From assembly GCA_947502355.1 (NCBI GenBank), contig CANMZP010000005.1, forward strand, positions 62,001 to 126,000: a stretch of DNA of 64,000 bases. The letters run 5' to 3'. The notes beneath the pieces are model-generated. The model saw only the letters and a program-made list of their open reading frames with translations, was not told where the DNA came from and searched no databases. The translations under genes were made by a program, and so were the position numbers. Origin of the DNA: an uncultured Thalassotalea sp. (lineage in GTDB: Bacteria > Pseudomonadota > Gammaproteobacteria > Enterobacterales > Alteromonadaceae). How positions within the stretch are numbered: the first letter of the stretch is position 1; every line of letters begins with the position of its first letter. This document shows, piece by piece, positions 26,474 through 36,334 of the stretch.

Positions 26474-27329
26474 GCAATTAAGTAAGCATTATAAAGATGT
26501 TAAGGCGGTCGATGAGGTCAGTTTTAGTGTGCAAAATGGCCGCTGTCTAGGATTGTTAGGCCCCAATGGAGCCGGTAAAACAACCACCATCGAGATCATG
26601 GAAGGGATCCTTAAGCCCACCTCTGGCAAGGTTGACTACATGATTGATAGCCAACAGGAGGTAAGTGAAATAATAGGCATTCAATTTCAACATACCGCCT
26701 TGCAGGATTTTTTAACCGTTAAGGAAACCTTAGCGTTATTTGCCTCGTTCTACCCGGTAACCATGAACATTGATAAGTTAATTACCTTATGTGAATTAGA
26801 AGAATTTATCGATCGGGATAACAACCTATTATCCGGAGGTCAAAAGCAGCGATTATTACTGGCACTGGCGTTAATAAACGATCCGCAAATTATCTTTTTA
26901 GATGAACCGACAACTGGGTTGGATCCACAATCAAGACGAAACTTCTGGCAGTTAATTCGCAACATTAAAAAGCAAGGAAAGACCATTATTCTGACCACTC
27001 ATTATATGGACGAAGCTGAACAGCTTTGTGATGACATTGTTATCATGGACAAGGGCAAGGTGATTGAAACGGGCACGCCAAAAGCTCTACTAAATAAACA
27101 TTTTAGTGAGGTGTTTATTTACCTTCCGGCTCATCAGGTGGCGAATACGTTAGCAGATGAACATAACTGGGCGCTTGTTGATGAGCATTTTGAAATACGT
27201 ACCCAACATGTAGAGCAAACTTTAATGATGTTAATGAAACTGGGTGTTGCTTTAGAAGACTTGCATATCAAGTCGGCCAATCTCGATGATTTATTTCTCA
27301 AACTCACTGGCCATTCATTACAGGGATAA
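26460..27329 (+). CDS. ABC transporter ATP-binding protein (ABC-2 exporter type)
   Basis: The 289-residue nucleotide-binding subunit has Walker A GPNGAGKTTT near residue 35, signature NLLSGGQKQRLLLAL, Walker B IIFLDEPTTGLD and the switch His in ILTTHYMDEAE. The C-terminal extension of about 70 residues is typical of DrrA/CcmA-like exporters. The ATG lies within the end of tmcA (14-base overlap). The permease gene follows seven bases after, so both form one two-gene transporter. The substrate cannot be predicted. Confidence 0.92.
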   Translation: MIKVEQLSKHYKDVKAVDEVSFSVQNGRCLGLLGPNGAGKTTTIEIMEGILKPTSGKVDYMIDSQQEVSEIIGIQFQHTALQDFLTVKETLALFASFYPVTMNIDKLITLCELEEFIDRDNNLLSGGQKQRLLLALALINDPQIIFLDEPTTGLDPQSRRNFWQLIRNIKKQGKTIILTTHYMDEAEQLCDDIVIMDKGKVIETGTPKALLNKHFSEVFIYLPAHQVANTLADEHNWALVDEHFEIRTQHVEQTLMMLMKLGVALEDLHIKSANLDDLFLKLTGHSLQG

Positions 27330-27335
27330 CACACT

Positions 27336-28343
27336 ATGTTTAATGTTTCGCGATTCTGGGCGGTAGTCAAAGCCCGCAATATTGAGTTCTTCCGCGACAA
27401 GTCTTCATTGAGTTGGAATCTGGCTTTTCCGGTATTGTTGTTAATCATCTTTTCCTTTGTTTTTTCCGGGGAGGGGAAGTCGGTTTATAAAGTGGGTGTC
27501 ATTAATCTAGAGCAGAGTCAGCATCCATTTTTGGCCACTAAATTTATCGATTTTGTTGACTATCAAGAGTCTAAAAAAGCATTGGTTAAATTAGAGCAGC
27601 ATGAGATTGATTTAATTATTAATGATACCAAGCAGGCATATTGGGTAAACGAACAATCCCCCAAAAGCTATATGGTTGAAAAACTGTTTTTAGGCAGCGA
27701 TGTCTATTATCAGCGTAATGTTATGGACGGTCGCGCGATTCGTTACATTGATTGGGTGTTACCAGGCATCTTTGGTATGAACATGATGTTTAGTTGTTTG
27801 TTTGGGGTCGGGTATGTGATTGTTCGTTATCGCAAAAACTCGGTGTTAAAACGTTTAAAAGCAACTCCTTTAACGGCTTTTGAGTTTATCAGTGCGCAAT
27901 TGGTGTCACGATTGTTTATTGTCTTATTTATGGTCACAATCGTTTATATGGGGTGTGATTTCTTTTTTGATTTTATGATGCTTGGCAACTATCTGGACTT
28001 ATTTATAACCGCCATTGTTGGGGCGATGAGTTTGATAAGTTTAGGATTGCTTATTGCCACCCGAAGCAAATCTCAAGAGTTAGTTGGTGGGTTATTGAAT
28101 ATGGCTACCTGGCCGATGATGCTGTTGTCAGGGGTGTGGTTTTCATTGGAAGGCGCGCCACCATTTGTGCAAGCCATCGCCAATATATTTCCACTGACTC
28201 ATTTGGTTAGCGGGGCTCGCTCGATTATTACCGAAGGGGCAACGCTGTATGATATTCGCATGCAGTTAGGCGTTATGATTGGTTTTACCGTTATTTGCTT
28301 GCTATTAAGCGCGAAGCTGTTCAGCTGGCAAGGTGATAGGTAA
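27336..28343 (+). CDS. ABC-2 type transporter permease
   Basis: The 335-residue membrane protein has one helix near the N-terminus (about 27-45) and a periplasmic domain of about 90 residues. Five helices follow from about 135, with the ABC-2 segment LKATPLTAFEFISAQL and a conserved NIFPLTHLVSGARS near the end. It pairs with the ATPase encoded just upstream. The large domain between helices 1 and 2 is the DrrB/YadH-like arrangement. The substrate is unknown. Confidence 0.9.
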   Translation: MFNVSRFWAVVKARNIEFFRDKSSLSWNLAFPVLLLIIFSFVFSGEGKSVYKVGVINLEQSQHPFLATKFIDFVDYQESKKALVKLEQHEIDLIINDTKQAYWVNEQSPKSYMVEKLFLGSDVYYQRNVMDGRAIRYIDWVLPGIFGMNMMFSCLFGVGYVIVRYRKNSVLKRLKATPLTAFEFISAQLVSRLFIVLFMVTIVYMGCDFFFDFMMLGNYLDLFITAIVGAMSLISLGLLIATRSKSQELVGGLLNMATWPMMLLSGVWFSLEGAPPFVQAIANIFPLTHLVSGARSIITEGATLYDIRMQLGVMIGFTVICLLLSAKLFSWQGDR

Positions 28344-28379
28344 GAAAAGAAATAGATAACAAAAAATAAATCGATAACA

Positions 28380-28415
28380 AAAAAGCGAAACAGGCATCTG
28401 TTTCGCTTTCTTTCG
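28380..28415. terminator. Bidirectional terminator between the ABC permease and KAS III genes
   Basis: An 11-bp perfect stem AAAGCGAAACA / TGTTTCGCTTT with a 6-base loop, with A-rich sequence before and T-rich sequence after. It can serve both converging genes. Confidence 0.85.
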
Positions 28416-28467
28416 TTTTTACTTTAACCGTATTTGGAGCTGCGCTTGGTTGTTTGTATTTAAGCGC

Positions 28468-29538
28468 TTACTTTTTTAGGTCAGCAATGGCATGTGCCAA
28501 TAATTCTTTGGCGGTTTTATCGCATGCTTGCTCTTTGCCGGCAAACTCGTTTACCGGAGTAACTCGCTTGCCCCATTTTATGTAGGAAGCATTACAGGTC
28601 AAACCTGCACCAAATGCCGCCGAGATAATATTATCATAAGGCTTAATTTTACCTTGCTCGACCGCTTCACATAGCGCTAATGGGACGGTAGCCGCAGAGG
28701 TGTTACCGTATTTTTGAATATTAACCATGCATTGGTCATCGGTTAATTTTAATTTATTCTGCAAGGTTTCAATAATACGCAAGTTAGCTTGGTGTGGAAT
28801 TAATAAGTTAATGTCTTCAACCTTCAAATTGGCCTTTTCCATAACCGTATTGGTTGCCATACCCATGCCTTTTACCGCACGTTTGAATATATCAGGCCCC
28901 ATAAATTGAATGGTCAGTGGACCAAGCGGCTCTTTGTAGATATCAATATCGGTGCCCATGCCTAATACTTTTAGGATTTCACGAGAGTTGGAATCACAAC
29001 TGCTTTTGGATTCAAGTAAGCCGACTTTTTCATCCGTAGCTTCCAGTACCACGGCTCCTGCACCGTCACCAAACAATACTGCCGTCTGACGGTCTTGCCA
29101 GTTTACAAACCAACTCATTCGCTCAGCGCCTACTAATAGGACTTTTTTAGCCATACCAACATGGATTTGCGCAGAAGCGTTTTGTAAACCGTAAAGAAAG
29201 CCACTGCATGCCGCGTTAATATCAAAACACGCACTGTTATTTGTACCAAGTAGCTCTTGTACTTTCGAGGCCGTATTAGGCACTAATAAGTCTGGGGTAC
29301 ATGTGGCAACAATAATTAAATCGATATCATCGGCACTAAGTCCAGCCGAAGCTAGAGCATGTTCACAGGCAATTGCCGACATTTCGGCGGTATTGATGTG
29401 CGAGATACGACGCTCTTTTATTCCTGTTCGGGTTGAAATCCACTCGTCGGAGGTGTCGACAAAAGTAGTCATTTCTTCGTTGCTTAAAACGGTTGGCGGG
29501 GTGTATTTCCCCCAACCGGTAATTTCTGCGTATTGCAT
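28468..29538 (-). CDS. 3-oxoacyl-ACP synthase III family enzyme (FabH-like)
   Basis: KAS III enzymes condense an acyl-CoA with malonyl-ACP to start a fatty-acid or related chain. The 356-residue product has the catalytic Cys (ACSGFLYGLQ), His (LIPHQANLRI) and Asn (YGNTSAATVPLAL). The start at 29538 (MQYAEITGWG) was chosen because family members begin with this beta strand. The reading frame extends 18 codons further without resemblance. A C-terminal tail of about 35 residues beyond the usual end is unusual. It stands alone, not in a fab cluster, so it may be a second specialised KAS III. Confidence 0.88.
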   Translation of the reverse strand: MQYAEITGWGKYTPPTVLSNEEMTTFVDTSDEWISTRTGIKERRISHINTAEMSAIACEHALASAGLSADDIDLIIVATCTPDLLVPNTASKVQELLGTNNSACFDINAACSGFLYGLQNASAQIHVGMAKKVLLVGAERMSWFVNWQDRQTAVLFGDGAGAVVLEATDEKVGLLESKSSCDSNSREILKVLGMGTDIDIYKEPLGPLTIQFMGPDIFKRAVKGMGMATNTVMEKANLKVEDINLLIPHQANLRIIETLQNKLKLTDDQCMVNIQKYGNTSAATVPLALCEAVEQGKIKPYDNIISAAFGAGLTCNASYIKWGKRVTPVNEFAGKEQACDKTAKELLAHAIADLKK

Positions 29539-29669
29539 GGTTGTTGTTCCTCTTTGCGCTTGTGCCTGTTGGCCAATACTACATCGCTTCATTTTTGATG
29601 CCTTATACTAGCCAGTTAAGAGGTTTATTAACAGAAATTTTTCGAGATTATCTAAGCTGAGGGCTCTGT

Positions 29670-30320
29670 TTACATCACGTAAATATAAATAGATAAGAAA
29701 TGGCACACGCTGCCAGCTAATACAAACACATGCCAGATAGCATGGTTAAGGGGAATTTTTTTAATGGCGTAAAAAACGGCGCCCAGCGTGTAAGCGGCAC
29801 CACCAGCGGCCAATAAAACTAAACCACCTATAGAAACCTTGGCAAGCATTTGTGGGGCAGCAAATACAATTAGCCAACCCATAGCAAGGTAGGTGACTAA
29901 AGATACTTTTGGAAAGCGCTGTTTGTAGACGATTTTGAAATAAATGCCCACCACAGCCAATAACCAAACGATGGAGAGAATGATGAAACCTAGGGCCCCA
30001 TTAAGACTGATCAACATAAATGGTGTGTAGGTGCCAGCAATGAGTAGGTATATGGCGCAGTGATCGATCAATTTGAATACGCTTTTTGCTTTAGCTTGAG
30101 TGAAGCTATGATAAAGCGTAGAGGCTAAAAACAGTAAGATCATCGACGTCCCATATATAATAGCACTCGCTAATTGATAGCCATCTTGCGCAATCATGAT
30201 CATCATGGTTAAAGCGGCAACGCTTAATAACGTTGCAATACCATGACTGATGGAATTAATGCACTCTTCTAAAAAAGAATAAGGAAGTAATGTTTTTGTA
30301 CTGCTTGCGGAACTTGCCAT
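29670..30320 (-). CDS. Hemolysin III family (TrhA/YqfA-type) membrane protein
   Basis: The 216-residue integral membrane protein has seven predicted helices and belongs to the progestin/adipoQ-receptor-like family. The conserved polar residues typical of the family are present: EECINSISHG at the start, STLYHSF, DHCAIYLLIAGTYTP, and NHAIWHVFVLAG near the end with a last His. Bacterial members affect membrane lipid balance. The hemolytic activity in the name is not established for most of them. It is monocistronic. Confidence 0.9.
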   Translation of the reverse strand: MASSASSTKTLLPYSFLEECINSISHGIATLLSVAALTMMIMIAQDGYQLASAIIYGTSMILLFLASTLYHSFTQAKAKSVFKLIDHCAIYLLIAGTYTPFMLISLNGALGFIILSIVWLLAVVGIYFKIVYKQRFPKVSLVTYLAMGWLIVFAAPQMLAKVSIGGLVLLAAGGAAYTLGAVFYAIKKIPLNHAIWHVFVLAGSVCHFLSIYIYVM

Positions 30321-30744
30321 AGTGAATATCTTTTTGAAATTTTGTTAATTATGAACGTGTGTAAACTCAAATTCAAGAGGTATTACCAGTTGGCTTGCAG
30401 TAATAGGTTGATTGAGCGTACGCTTGTACTCTGAAATTGCTTTGGGTGGTTGTTCTTACTGGAAAAAAAGATTTTGTAATAAGTTGTAATTGGTGGGCTG
30501 TTTATCTTTGCTGAAGGCGTTTTAGCGTTTACTTTGGCCATTCCCCGAGAATTACCAAGCAAAATTTATCGCATTCCAGTTAAAAACCCTTAACGGTAAG
30601 CACTATGACTTTCAAAATAAATGTGGAGTAAACCAAATCGCTACACAAAGACGGTACAAATCAAAACATTTATCCTAAACATTAAAAAAGCCCTGTTAAA
30701 CTAGGCAGTTTACAGGGCTTTTTAAGTTGTAAAGATATCTCGGT
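30321..30744. other. 424-base intergenic stretch
   Basis: Holds the upstream region of the hemolysin III gene and the terminator of the DUF3545 gene (30684-30723). Between about 30361 and 30683 I see no coding frame, RNA gene or repeat. Confidence 0.6.
30684..30723 (-). terminator. Terminator of the DUF3545 gene
   Basis: A long stem AAAAAGCCCTGT-AAAC / GTTTACAGGGCTTTTT around a 7-base loop, with a U-tract on both strands. Confidence 0.88.
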
Positions 30745-30918
30745 TTAATACTCTTCTTCAAGAAGGTGTTCGAGCGAACCATCGTAAAACTCAAGTTCTC
30801 GTTCTAGTTCTAGTCTTTCTTTGTATTGCTCTATCTCACGCCATTTTCGCTTTTCCTTTTTCGATTTTGGCTTTGATTTACCTTCAATAAGTTCCATTAA
30901 GTTATCAATTGGATCCAT
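30745..30918 (-). CDS. Small DUF3545-family protein
   Basis: The 57-residue acidic/basic protein has no membrane segment. The central KKEKRKWREIEQYKERLELE resembles the KRKWREIE core of the DUF3545 family, known from Vibrio and Alteromonas relatives and of unknown function. I chose ATG at 30918 because AAGGAG lies eight bases before it. The next in-frame candidate (a GTG at 30927) overlaps that site. It is flanked by terminators on both sides, so it is a separate transcript. Confidence 0.78.
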   Translation of the reverse strand: MDPIDNLMELIEGKSKPKSKKEKRKWREIEQYKERLELERELEFYDGSLEHLLEEEY

Positions 30919-31012
30919 AAGTAACACTCCTTCAGTTCACAACTTAAATAACTTAATAACATAGAGAAAAAGAAAAAGAAACGAAAACTTAACATTTGCA
31001 AGTAAAAAGGCA

Positions 31013-31040
31013 TAAAAAAAGCCACTTTTGGTGGCTTTTT
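31013..31040. terminator. Terminator downstream of transaldolase
   Basis: AAAAAGCCAC / GTGGCTTTTT, a 10-bp stem with a 5-base loop, and U-tracts on both strands. It most likely ends the minus-strand transaldolase transcript. Confidence 0.85.
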
Positions 31041-31127
31041 GAACAATTTGGTTGTGGTTCAACAAGTTATCTGCAAAAGTTTGCTGATTATATCAACAAC
31101 TTGATCTGACCCCTTATTGGATTGCTA

Positions 31128-32081
31128 TTAAAGCAAACCAGACAGTTTTTCTTCTAGTTTGATTTGGTCAACTGTGAAGCCACGGATACCTTCAGCCAGT
31201 TTTTCTGTTGCCATGGCATCTTCATTTAACGCCCAGCGGAACTCGGCTTCGGTTAGAGGGGTAGGACGAGGCTCATCACCACCTTTAGCGACTAACTTTT
31301 GTTCAACAACATCATCGCTTGCTTCTAGCTCAGCTAATAAAGCCGGTGCAATGGTTAAGCGGTCACAACCGGCAAGTTCAAGGATCTCGTCTTTGTTACG
31401 GAAGCTAGCGCCCATAACAATGGTTTTGTAATCAAACTTTTTAAAGTAGTTGTAAATGCTCGTTACCGATACAACACCTGGGTCTTCAGCAGCTGCATAG
31501 CTTTCTTTGCCCGTGCTTTTTTTGTACCAATCAAGGATACGACCCACAAATGGCGAGATTAAGAAAGCACCTGCTTCGGCACAGGCTTGTGCTTGAGCAA
31601 AACTAAATAGCAGCGTTAAATTACAGTTAATGCCTTCTTTTTCTAGTACTTCAGCGGCTTTAATGCCTTCCCATGTCGAAGCCATTTTGATCAAAATGCG
31701 ATCTTTGCTTACACCTTCTTCTGCATATAGGGCAATGAGACGGCGTGCTTTATTGATGGTGGCGTCTTTGTCAAATGATAGGCGAGAATCTACTTCGGTT
31801 GAAATTCGACCTGGCACAACCGTAAGAATTTCTTTACCAATAAGCACGGATAATTTATCACCGGCATCACTAATTTGCTGAACAGGATCTGATGACTGTT
31901 GTTTCGCCCACTCGACAGAAGCGGTAAGTAAACCCTGATAGTTTTCTAGCTCTGCCGCTTTTAATAGAAGTGATGGGTTTGTTGTTGCGTCGTATGGTTG
32001 GTAACTGGCGATAGCATTTACATCACCGGTATCAGCAACAACCGTTGTCATCGCTTTTAATTGAGTTAACTGATTTGTCAT
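31128..32081 (-). CDS. tal: Transaldolase
   Basis: Transaldolase moves a dihydroxyacetone unit between sugar phosphates in the non-oxidative pentose phosphate pathway. The 317-residue product equals the length of E. coli TalB and shows its landmarks: [24 protein letters not shown] at the N-terminus in the family pattern, the Schiff-base Lys in [12 protein letters not shown], and [11 protein letters not shown]. The start at 32081 ([11 protein letters not shown]) matches relatives, and the three extra codons upstream are rejected. It is divergent from yaaA. Confidence 0.96.
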   Translation of the reverse strand: MTNQLTQLKAMTTVVADTGDVNAIASYQPYDATTNPSLLLKAAELENYQGLLTASVEWAKQQSSDPVQQISDAGDKLSVLIGKEILTVVPGRISTEVDSRLSFDKDATINKARRLIALYAEEGVSKDRILIKMASTWEGIKAAEVLEKEGINCNLTLLFSFAQAQACAEAGAFLISPFVGRILDWYKKSTGKESYAAAEDPGVVSVTSIYNYFKKFDYKTIVMGASFRNKDEILELAGCDRLTIAPALLAELEASDDVVEQKLVAKGGDEPRPTPLTEAEFRWALNEDAMATEKLAEGIRGFTVDQIKLEEKLSGLL

Positions 32082-32305
32082 TCGTTTCACCTTAAATAAC
32101 AGAGTCCTATAATTGAAACCAGTATAACGAATATTGACACAAAATGTGTTACTGAAGTTAAAAAAAAGTGTAATTAATATGAAGAGGTAAGGTGGTAGGG
32201 AAATATATTTTTAAATCAATTTTAACCTTACCTATGGCTGGTTTTAACCACTTTTTTCATGGTATAGTTTTGCTAAATTTATACTAACTTATCTTGATAA
32301 TAATT

Positions 32306-33082
32306 ATGCTATTAGTGATTTCGCCTGCAAAAAACTTGGACTTGGAGTCGACGCTTCCAACATCGCTTCATACCCAACCTGAATTGTTGTCTGACAGTCA
32401 GGATTTAATGAAACATTGCGTTACCTTAACCCCAGCTGAGCTGTCTAGCTTAATGGGTATAAGTGACAAACTGGCCGGGCTTAATGCGGCTCGATTTAGT
32501 GAGTGGTCAGTACCGTTTACACCTGAAAATGCCCGCCCTGCAGTGTTTGCCTTCAATGGGGATGTATATACTGGGCTTGACGCATACTCTTTGTCAGATA
32601 AAAGCATCGAATTTGCGCAAAAACATCTGCGAATTTTATCTGGTTTATACGGGATCTTAAAGCCATTGGATTTAATGCAGGCTTACCGTCTAGAAATGGG
32701 GACAAAACTTGACAATGACAGAGGCGCGAATCTGTATCAGTTTTGGGGCGATATCATTACCAATAAGCTTAATAACGCGATAGCTGAGCAGGGCGACGAT
32801 ATTGTCATTAACCTAGCATCAAATGAATATTTTAAATCGGTTAAGAAAAAGCAGTTAACCGGTCAAATCATTACCCCCGCGTTTAAAGATTGGAAAAATG
32901 GTCAATATAAAATGATCAGTTTCTTTGCCAAAAAAGCGCGTGGTCTAATGGCCCGATACATCATTGAAAATGAAATCGACAGTGTTGAGAAGCTAAAAGC
33001 CTTTGATTTAGATGGGTACGGTTACAATGAGGCATTGTCGACAGACGCGGTGCCAGTATTTACTCGTAAAATGGTTGCCTAA
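32306..33082 (+). CDS. yaaA: Peroxide stress protein YaaA (DUF328 family)
   Basis: YaaA lowers free intracellular iron during hydrogen peroxide stress and has a DNA-binding fold. The 258-residue product begins [15 protein letters not shown], as in the family. It contains [34 protein letters not shown] and [11 protein letters not shown], and ends with [10 protein letters not shown]. The ATG at 32306 was chosen over a TTG four codons earlier because it gives the conserved N-terminus. Confidence 0.94.
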   Translation: MLLVISPAKNLDLESTLPTSLHTQPELLSDSQDLMKHCVTLTPAELSSLMGISDKLAGLNAARFSEWSVPFTPENARPAVFAFNGDVYTGLDAYSLSDKSIEFAQKHLRILSGLYGILKPLDLMQAYRLEMGTKLDNDRGANLYQFWGDIITNKLNNAIAEQGDDIVINLASNEYFKSVKKKQLTGQIITPAFKDWKNGQYKMISFFAKKARGLMARYIIENEIDSVEKLKAFDLDGYGYNEALSTDAVPVFTRKMVA

Positions 33083-33103
33083 ATCTCTTATCTAAATGAG
33101 TTT

Positions 33104-33133
33104 AAACGCCAGCATAGTTGCTGGCGTTTTGTT
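33104..33133. terminator. Shared terminator of yaaA and the DegS-like protease gene
   Basis: An 11-bp perfect stem AAACGCCAGCA / TGCTGGCGTTT with a 4-base loop and T/A runs on both sides, between two convergent stop codons. Confidence 0.88.
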
Positions 33134-33136
33134 ATA

Positions 33137-34162
33137 TTATTCAATCGTCCACAAGCCCGATTGTAATTCCCCTTCACGTAAATACTTAATGCGAATTTTG
33201 TCACCCTTTTTTAAGGTTTTTACGTATTTCTTAACGCGCATGGCCGAACCAATATCTTTAAAGGCAATGTCATCCAGACTTAAGATGATATCGCCACCTA
33301 ATAGAATTCGGTTATTACCAATGCTGACCAATAAGTCACCACCTTTAAAGCCGAATTTGTGGGCAGCAGAGCCCGGGATAACTTGCTGGATCAAAATACC
33401 GTAGCCAGAATGATTATTAATGGCTAAGGCTTCTTTGCGATTAAGCAAATGCGAGACCAAGCCTAAGAATACTCTTGGCTCTGTATCGACAACATCTCGA
33501 ATGGTATCCGTAGAAATAGCAAAACCAAGACCATCAGAGCCACCCGATTTTGATAAAATGTGACTTACAATACCAAGTATTTCACCATCAAGGTTAAATA
33601 AAGGGCCGCCGGAGTTGCCCTGATTAATGGCGGCATCGGTTTGCAGTAAGCGTGGTTTAATGTCTGTGCCTGGAATTTGTTTTTTATCGCGCACACCACT
33701 CAAATAGCCCACCGATAAGCTGTGGCTTTCTCCTAATGGCGCACCAATCGCAATCACTTGTTGACCAATGGCATACTCTTTCTTTTGGGCAAGTTTTAAC
33801 GGTTTAATTTCTTCGGGGGTTTTTCGGGCTCTGATCATGGCCAAATCAAGTAAAGTGTCTATCCATAACACATGACCACTGGTTTTAGTGCCATCGGAAA
33901 AGAGCACTTCAATTTCTGTTGCGCGGCCTACCACATGCGCTGCTGTTAAAATATCCCCTTCGGCATTGATTAATGCACCTGAGCCAAGGGCATCACTGGT
34001 GGTTTGGCGATAGTTGACTTGCCCTTTTTTCGGGGCCGCTAAAGATTTTACGTGCAATTCAACGACACTTGGGTTTACTTTTTTATAAAGAGTGGTTAAA
34101 TCTGGATGAGCAGAGGTTGCGAAGGACACAAAAAAAATGAAGCTGAAAATATAGCGATACAT
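33137..34162 (-). CDS. Secreted trypsin-like serine protease with PDZ domain (DegS/DegP-like)
   Basis: The 341-residue product has an N-terminal signal peptide or anchor (about 1-17, ending SAHP) and an S1C protease domain. The triad is His in LTAAHVVG, Asp in LLDLAMIRA and Ser in NQGNSGGPLF. One C-terminal PDZ domain follows (about 245-335). A single PDZ and about 340 residues fit the DegS type, but the cleavable-looking signal and gene context are not those of degQ-degS. The substrate could be envelope proteins. It is not linked to rseA here. Confidence 0.88.
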   Translation of the reverse strand: MYRYIFSFIFFVSFATSAHPDLTTLYKKVNPSVVELHVKSLAAPKKGQVNYRQTTSDALGSGALINAEGDILTAAHVVGRATEIEVLFSDGTKTSGHVLWIDTLLDLAMIRARKTPEEIKPLKLAQKKEYAIGQQVIAIGAPLGESHSLSVGYLSGVRDKKQIPGTDIKPRLLQTDAAINQGNSGGPLFNLDGEILGIVSHILSKSGGSDGLGFAISTDTIRDVVDTEPRVFLGLVSHLLNRKEALAINNHSGYGILIQQVIPGSAAHKFGFKGGDLLVSIGNNRILLGGDIILSLDDIAFKDIGSAMRVKKYVKTLKKGDKIRIKYLREGELQSGLWTIE

Positions 34163-34241
34163 CTTAGACCTTATTATTGTTAATGGGTTTTAACACTAGG
34201 TTAACATAATAATATGGGGTTATTAAAAAAAATCATCACAA

Positions 34242-34276
34242 AAAAGCCAAACCTGATTAATCTTGGTTTGGCTTTT
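34242..34276 (-). terminator. Terminator of srmB
   Basis: A stem AAAAGCCAAACC / GGTTTGGCTTTT with an 11-base loop, and AAAA before it giving a U-tract for minus-strand transcripts. It lies 45 bases after the srmB stop. Confidence 0.85.
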
Positions 34277-34320
34277 ATCGTTAGTATTTTATAAGCTGCA
34301 TTTGCTTGCTGCGCTAGGGC

Positions 34321-35595
34321 TTAACTCTTTTTCGCTTTTTTGGCTGCTTTTTTAGCTTTCTTGGCTTTTTTGGCGATTTTTTGACGCTTGCTTAGTCCCG
34401 CATTTTTCTTGGTCGGGCCTTTTGTTTTGTTTTTCTTAACCGGTACTCTTGCTTCTTTATGCAGCGGTCTTAATCCTTCAATAACGCGGCGGCTAAGGCG
34501 TTCATCGATAAAGCGTTCAATCTTGCCTAAAGACAGCATATCATGTGCTTCGACTAACGAAACGGCGGTCCCTTTTTTACCGGCGCGGCCTGTTCGGCCA
34601 ATGCGGTGTACATAAATGTCAGCTTTGCGAGGCATATCAAAGTTAATGACATGCGTTACGTCGTCAATATCAAGGCCACGAGCCGCAATATCGGTGGCGA
34701 TCAAAATATTTACTGAGCCATCTTTCACTCGAGCAACCGCATTGTTGCGCTTATCTTGTGGCATTTCGCCTTCAAGCCAAGCATTGGACAAGCCTTCACT
34801 TTGTAATACACCAGCAAGAGATTGTACAGTTTCACGCTTATTGGCAAAAACCACGGCGCGCTTTACATCTTCTTGCTTTAATAAAGCACAAAGCAATTTC
34901 AATTTATGCTCACGGTCATCGGCTAAATGGATCCACTGATGCGTTTTCGCTTTCTCTTTTCGAGAAGGATCCGATTCAATGTATACCGGGTCGTTAAGGA
35001 TATCTTTAGAGAAACGAATAATACCGGCACCCGCCAATGTTGCTGAAAATAGCAGGGTTTGTTTACGCCATCTTGCTTCACCTGCAATCCGGTTAATGGT
35101 TTCTGAAAAACCCATGTCCAACATGCGGTCGGCTTCATCAAGCACTAAAATTTCGATTTCACGGGCATCAAACTGCTCGTTATCAATGTACTCTAACAAG
35201 CGACCTGGAGTGGCAATTAGCATGTCCGTGGTTTTGGTCAGGATCTCTTTATGAGAGCCGTAATTTACACCACCAGTGATCAAGCCAATTTTAATGTTGG
35301 TTAACTCGGTTAGTATTTTCGCTTGTTCAAAGATTTGTCCAGCAAGCTCGCGAGTGGGGGCTAAAACCAATACTCTTGGAAAGCCGGGTTTGGTTCTAGG
35401 GTAATCTAAAAGGTGTTGTGCGCAGGGTAATACAAATGCGGCAGTTTTACCGGTGCCTGTAGGGGCTGAGGCCAAAACATCTTTACCGGCCATAGCTTCG
35501 GGTAAAGCGAGGCTTTGAATGGACGTCGGTTTTTTAAAACCAGCATTTTGTGTGCCAGCAACTAGTTCATCATCAAGATCAAACTGATTAAACAT
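34321..35595 (-). CDS. srmB: DEAD-box RNA helicase SrmB
   Basis: SrmB helps early assembly of the 50S ribosomal subunit. The 424-residue product shows the Q motif (FKKPTSIQSLALP), motif I ASAPTGTGKT, PTRELA, TPGRLL, DEAD in LVLDEADRMLDMGF, SAT and motif VI HRIGRTGRAG. The segment RWRKQTLLFSATL and the spacing match SrmB closely. The C-terminal tail of about 50 residues is Lys/Ala-rich (repeated KKAKKA), a basic RNA-binding extension. It is monocistronic. Confidence 0.92.
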   Translation of the reverse strand: MFNQFDLDDELVAGTQNAGFKKPTSIQSLALPEAMAGKDVLASAPTGTGKTAAFVLPCAQHLLDYPRTKPGFPRVLVLAPTRELAGQIFEQAKILTELTNIKIGLITGGVNYGSHKEILTKTTDMLIATPGRLLEYIDNEQFDAREIEILVLDEADRMLDMGFSETINRIAGEARWRKQTLLFSATLAGAGIIRFSKDILNDPVYIESDPSRKEKAKTHQWIHLADDREHKLKLLCALLKQEDVKRAVVFANKRETVQSLAGVLQSEGLSNAWLEGEMPQDKRNNAVARVKDGSVNILIATDIAARGLDIDDVTHVINFDMPRKADIYVHRIGRTGRAGKKGTAVSLVEAHDMLSLGKIERFIDERLSRRVIEGLRPLHKEARVPVKKNKTKGPTKKNAGLSKRQKIAKKAKKAKKAAKKAKKS

Positions 35596-35809
35596 GAATT
35601 ACGATTACCTTAGAAATAAAGTGGAATACGAACGTTGATACAAGTACGTATTATAGTGTGTTCGGTGTATATTTCCTAAACAAGTTTAAGAAATTACTCA
35701 AAATTACATTTACTTAGATAAAGGTAGCAAATGCAAAAATTAATGGGCTTTATATTGTCGCCATAGGACTTTAGGATTTTTAATCAACTAACTCTTATTC
35801 AACTAAGCC

Positions 35810-36334
35810 TTAATCAACTAAGAGTTCAGCAACTTCGTCAATAATTTGCGCAACCCATTGCTCGATACGTTGATCGGTCAGGTCATATTGGGTTTCGTCA
35901 TCAAGCGATAAACCAACAAACAACTCGCCATCGTCGGTTAATGCTTTTGAGTGCTCAAATTCATACCCTTCATTTGGCCAATAGCCAATGATATTAGCGC
36001 CTTGCGGTAACACTTTGTCGTGTAACATGCCCAAAGCATCCTGAAACCATTCGCCATAGCCTTGCTGATCGCCAAGCCCATATAAGGCGACGATTTTACC
36101 ATGTAAACTCAGTGCTTCAATATCGTCCCAAGTAGACTCCCAGTCTTCTTGTAACTCACCAAAATCCCATGTGGAAATGCCAAAGATAATAAGATCAAAT
36201 TGCTGACAGTCACGCAGTGGCACATCTTTTATATTGAATATTTCAACCTGATCTACGCCAATTTCGGCTTGAATTTTTTCAGCGGCCATTTCGGTATAAC
36301 AGGTGGTTGAGCCGTAAAATATTGCGATTTTCAT
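35810..36334 (-). CDS. fldB: Flavodoxin FldB
   Basis: The 174-residue long-chain flavodoxin is an FMN-binding low-potential electron carrier. It has the phosphate loop [16 protein letters not shown], the isoalloxazine-flanking Trp in [12 protein letters not shown] and the conserved [21 protein letters not shown]. The Thr-Cys-Tyr in the FMN loop marks FldB rather than FldA. In enterobacteria fldB stands beside xerD-dsbC-recJ-prfB-lysS. Here it keeps that place but xerD is missing. Confidence 0.93.
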   Translation of the reverse strand: MKIAIFYGSTTCYTEMAAEKIQAEIGVDQVEIFNIKDVPLRDCQQFDLIIFGISTWDFGELQEDWESTWDDIEALSLHGKIVALYGLGDQQGYGEWFQDALGMLHDKVLPQGANIIGYWPNEGYEFEHSKALTDDGELFVGLSLDDETQYDLTDQRIEQWVAQIIDEVAELLVD

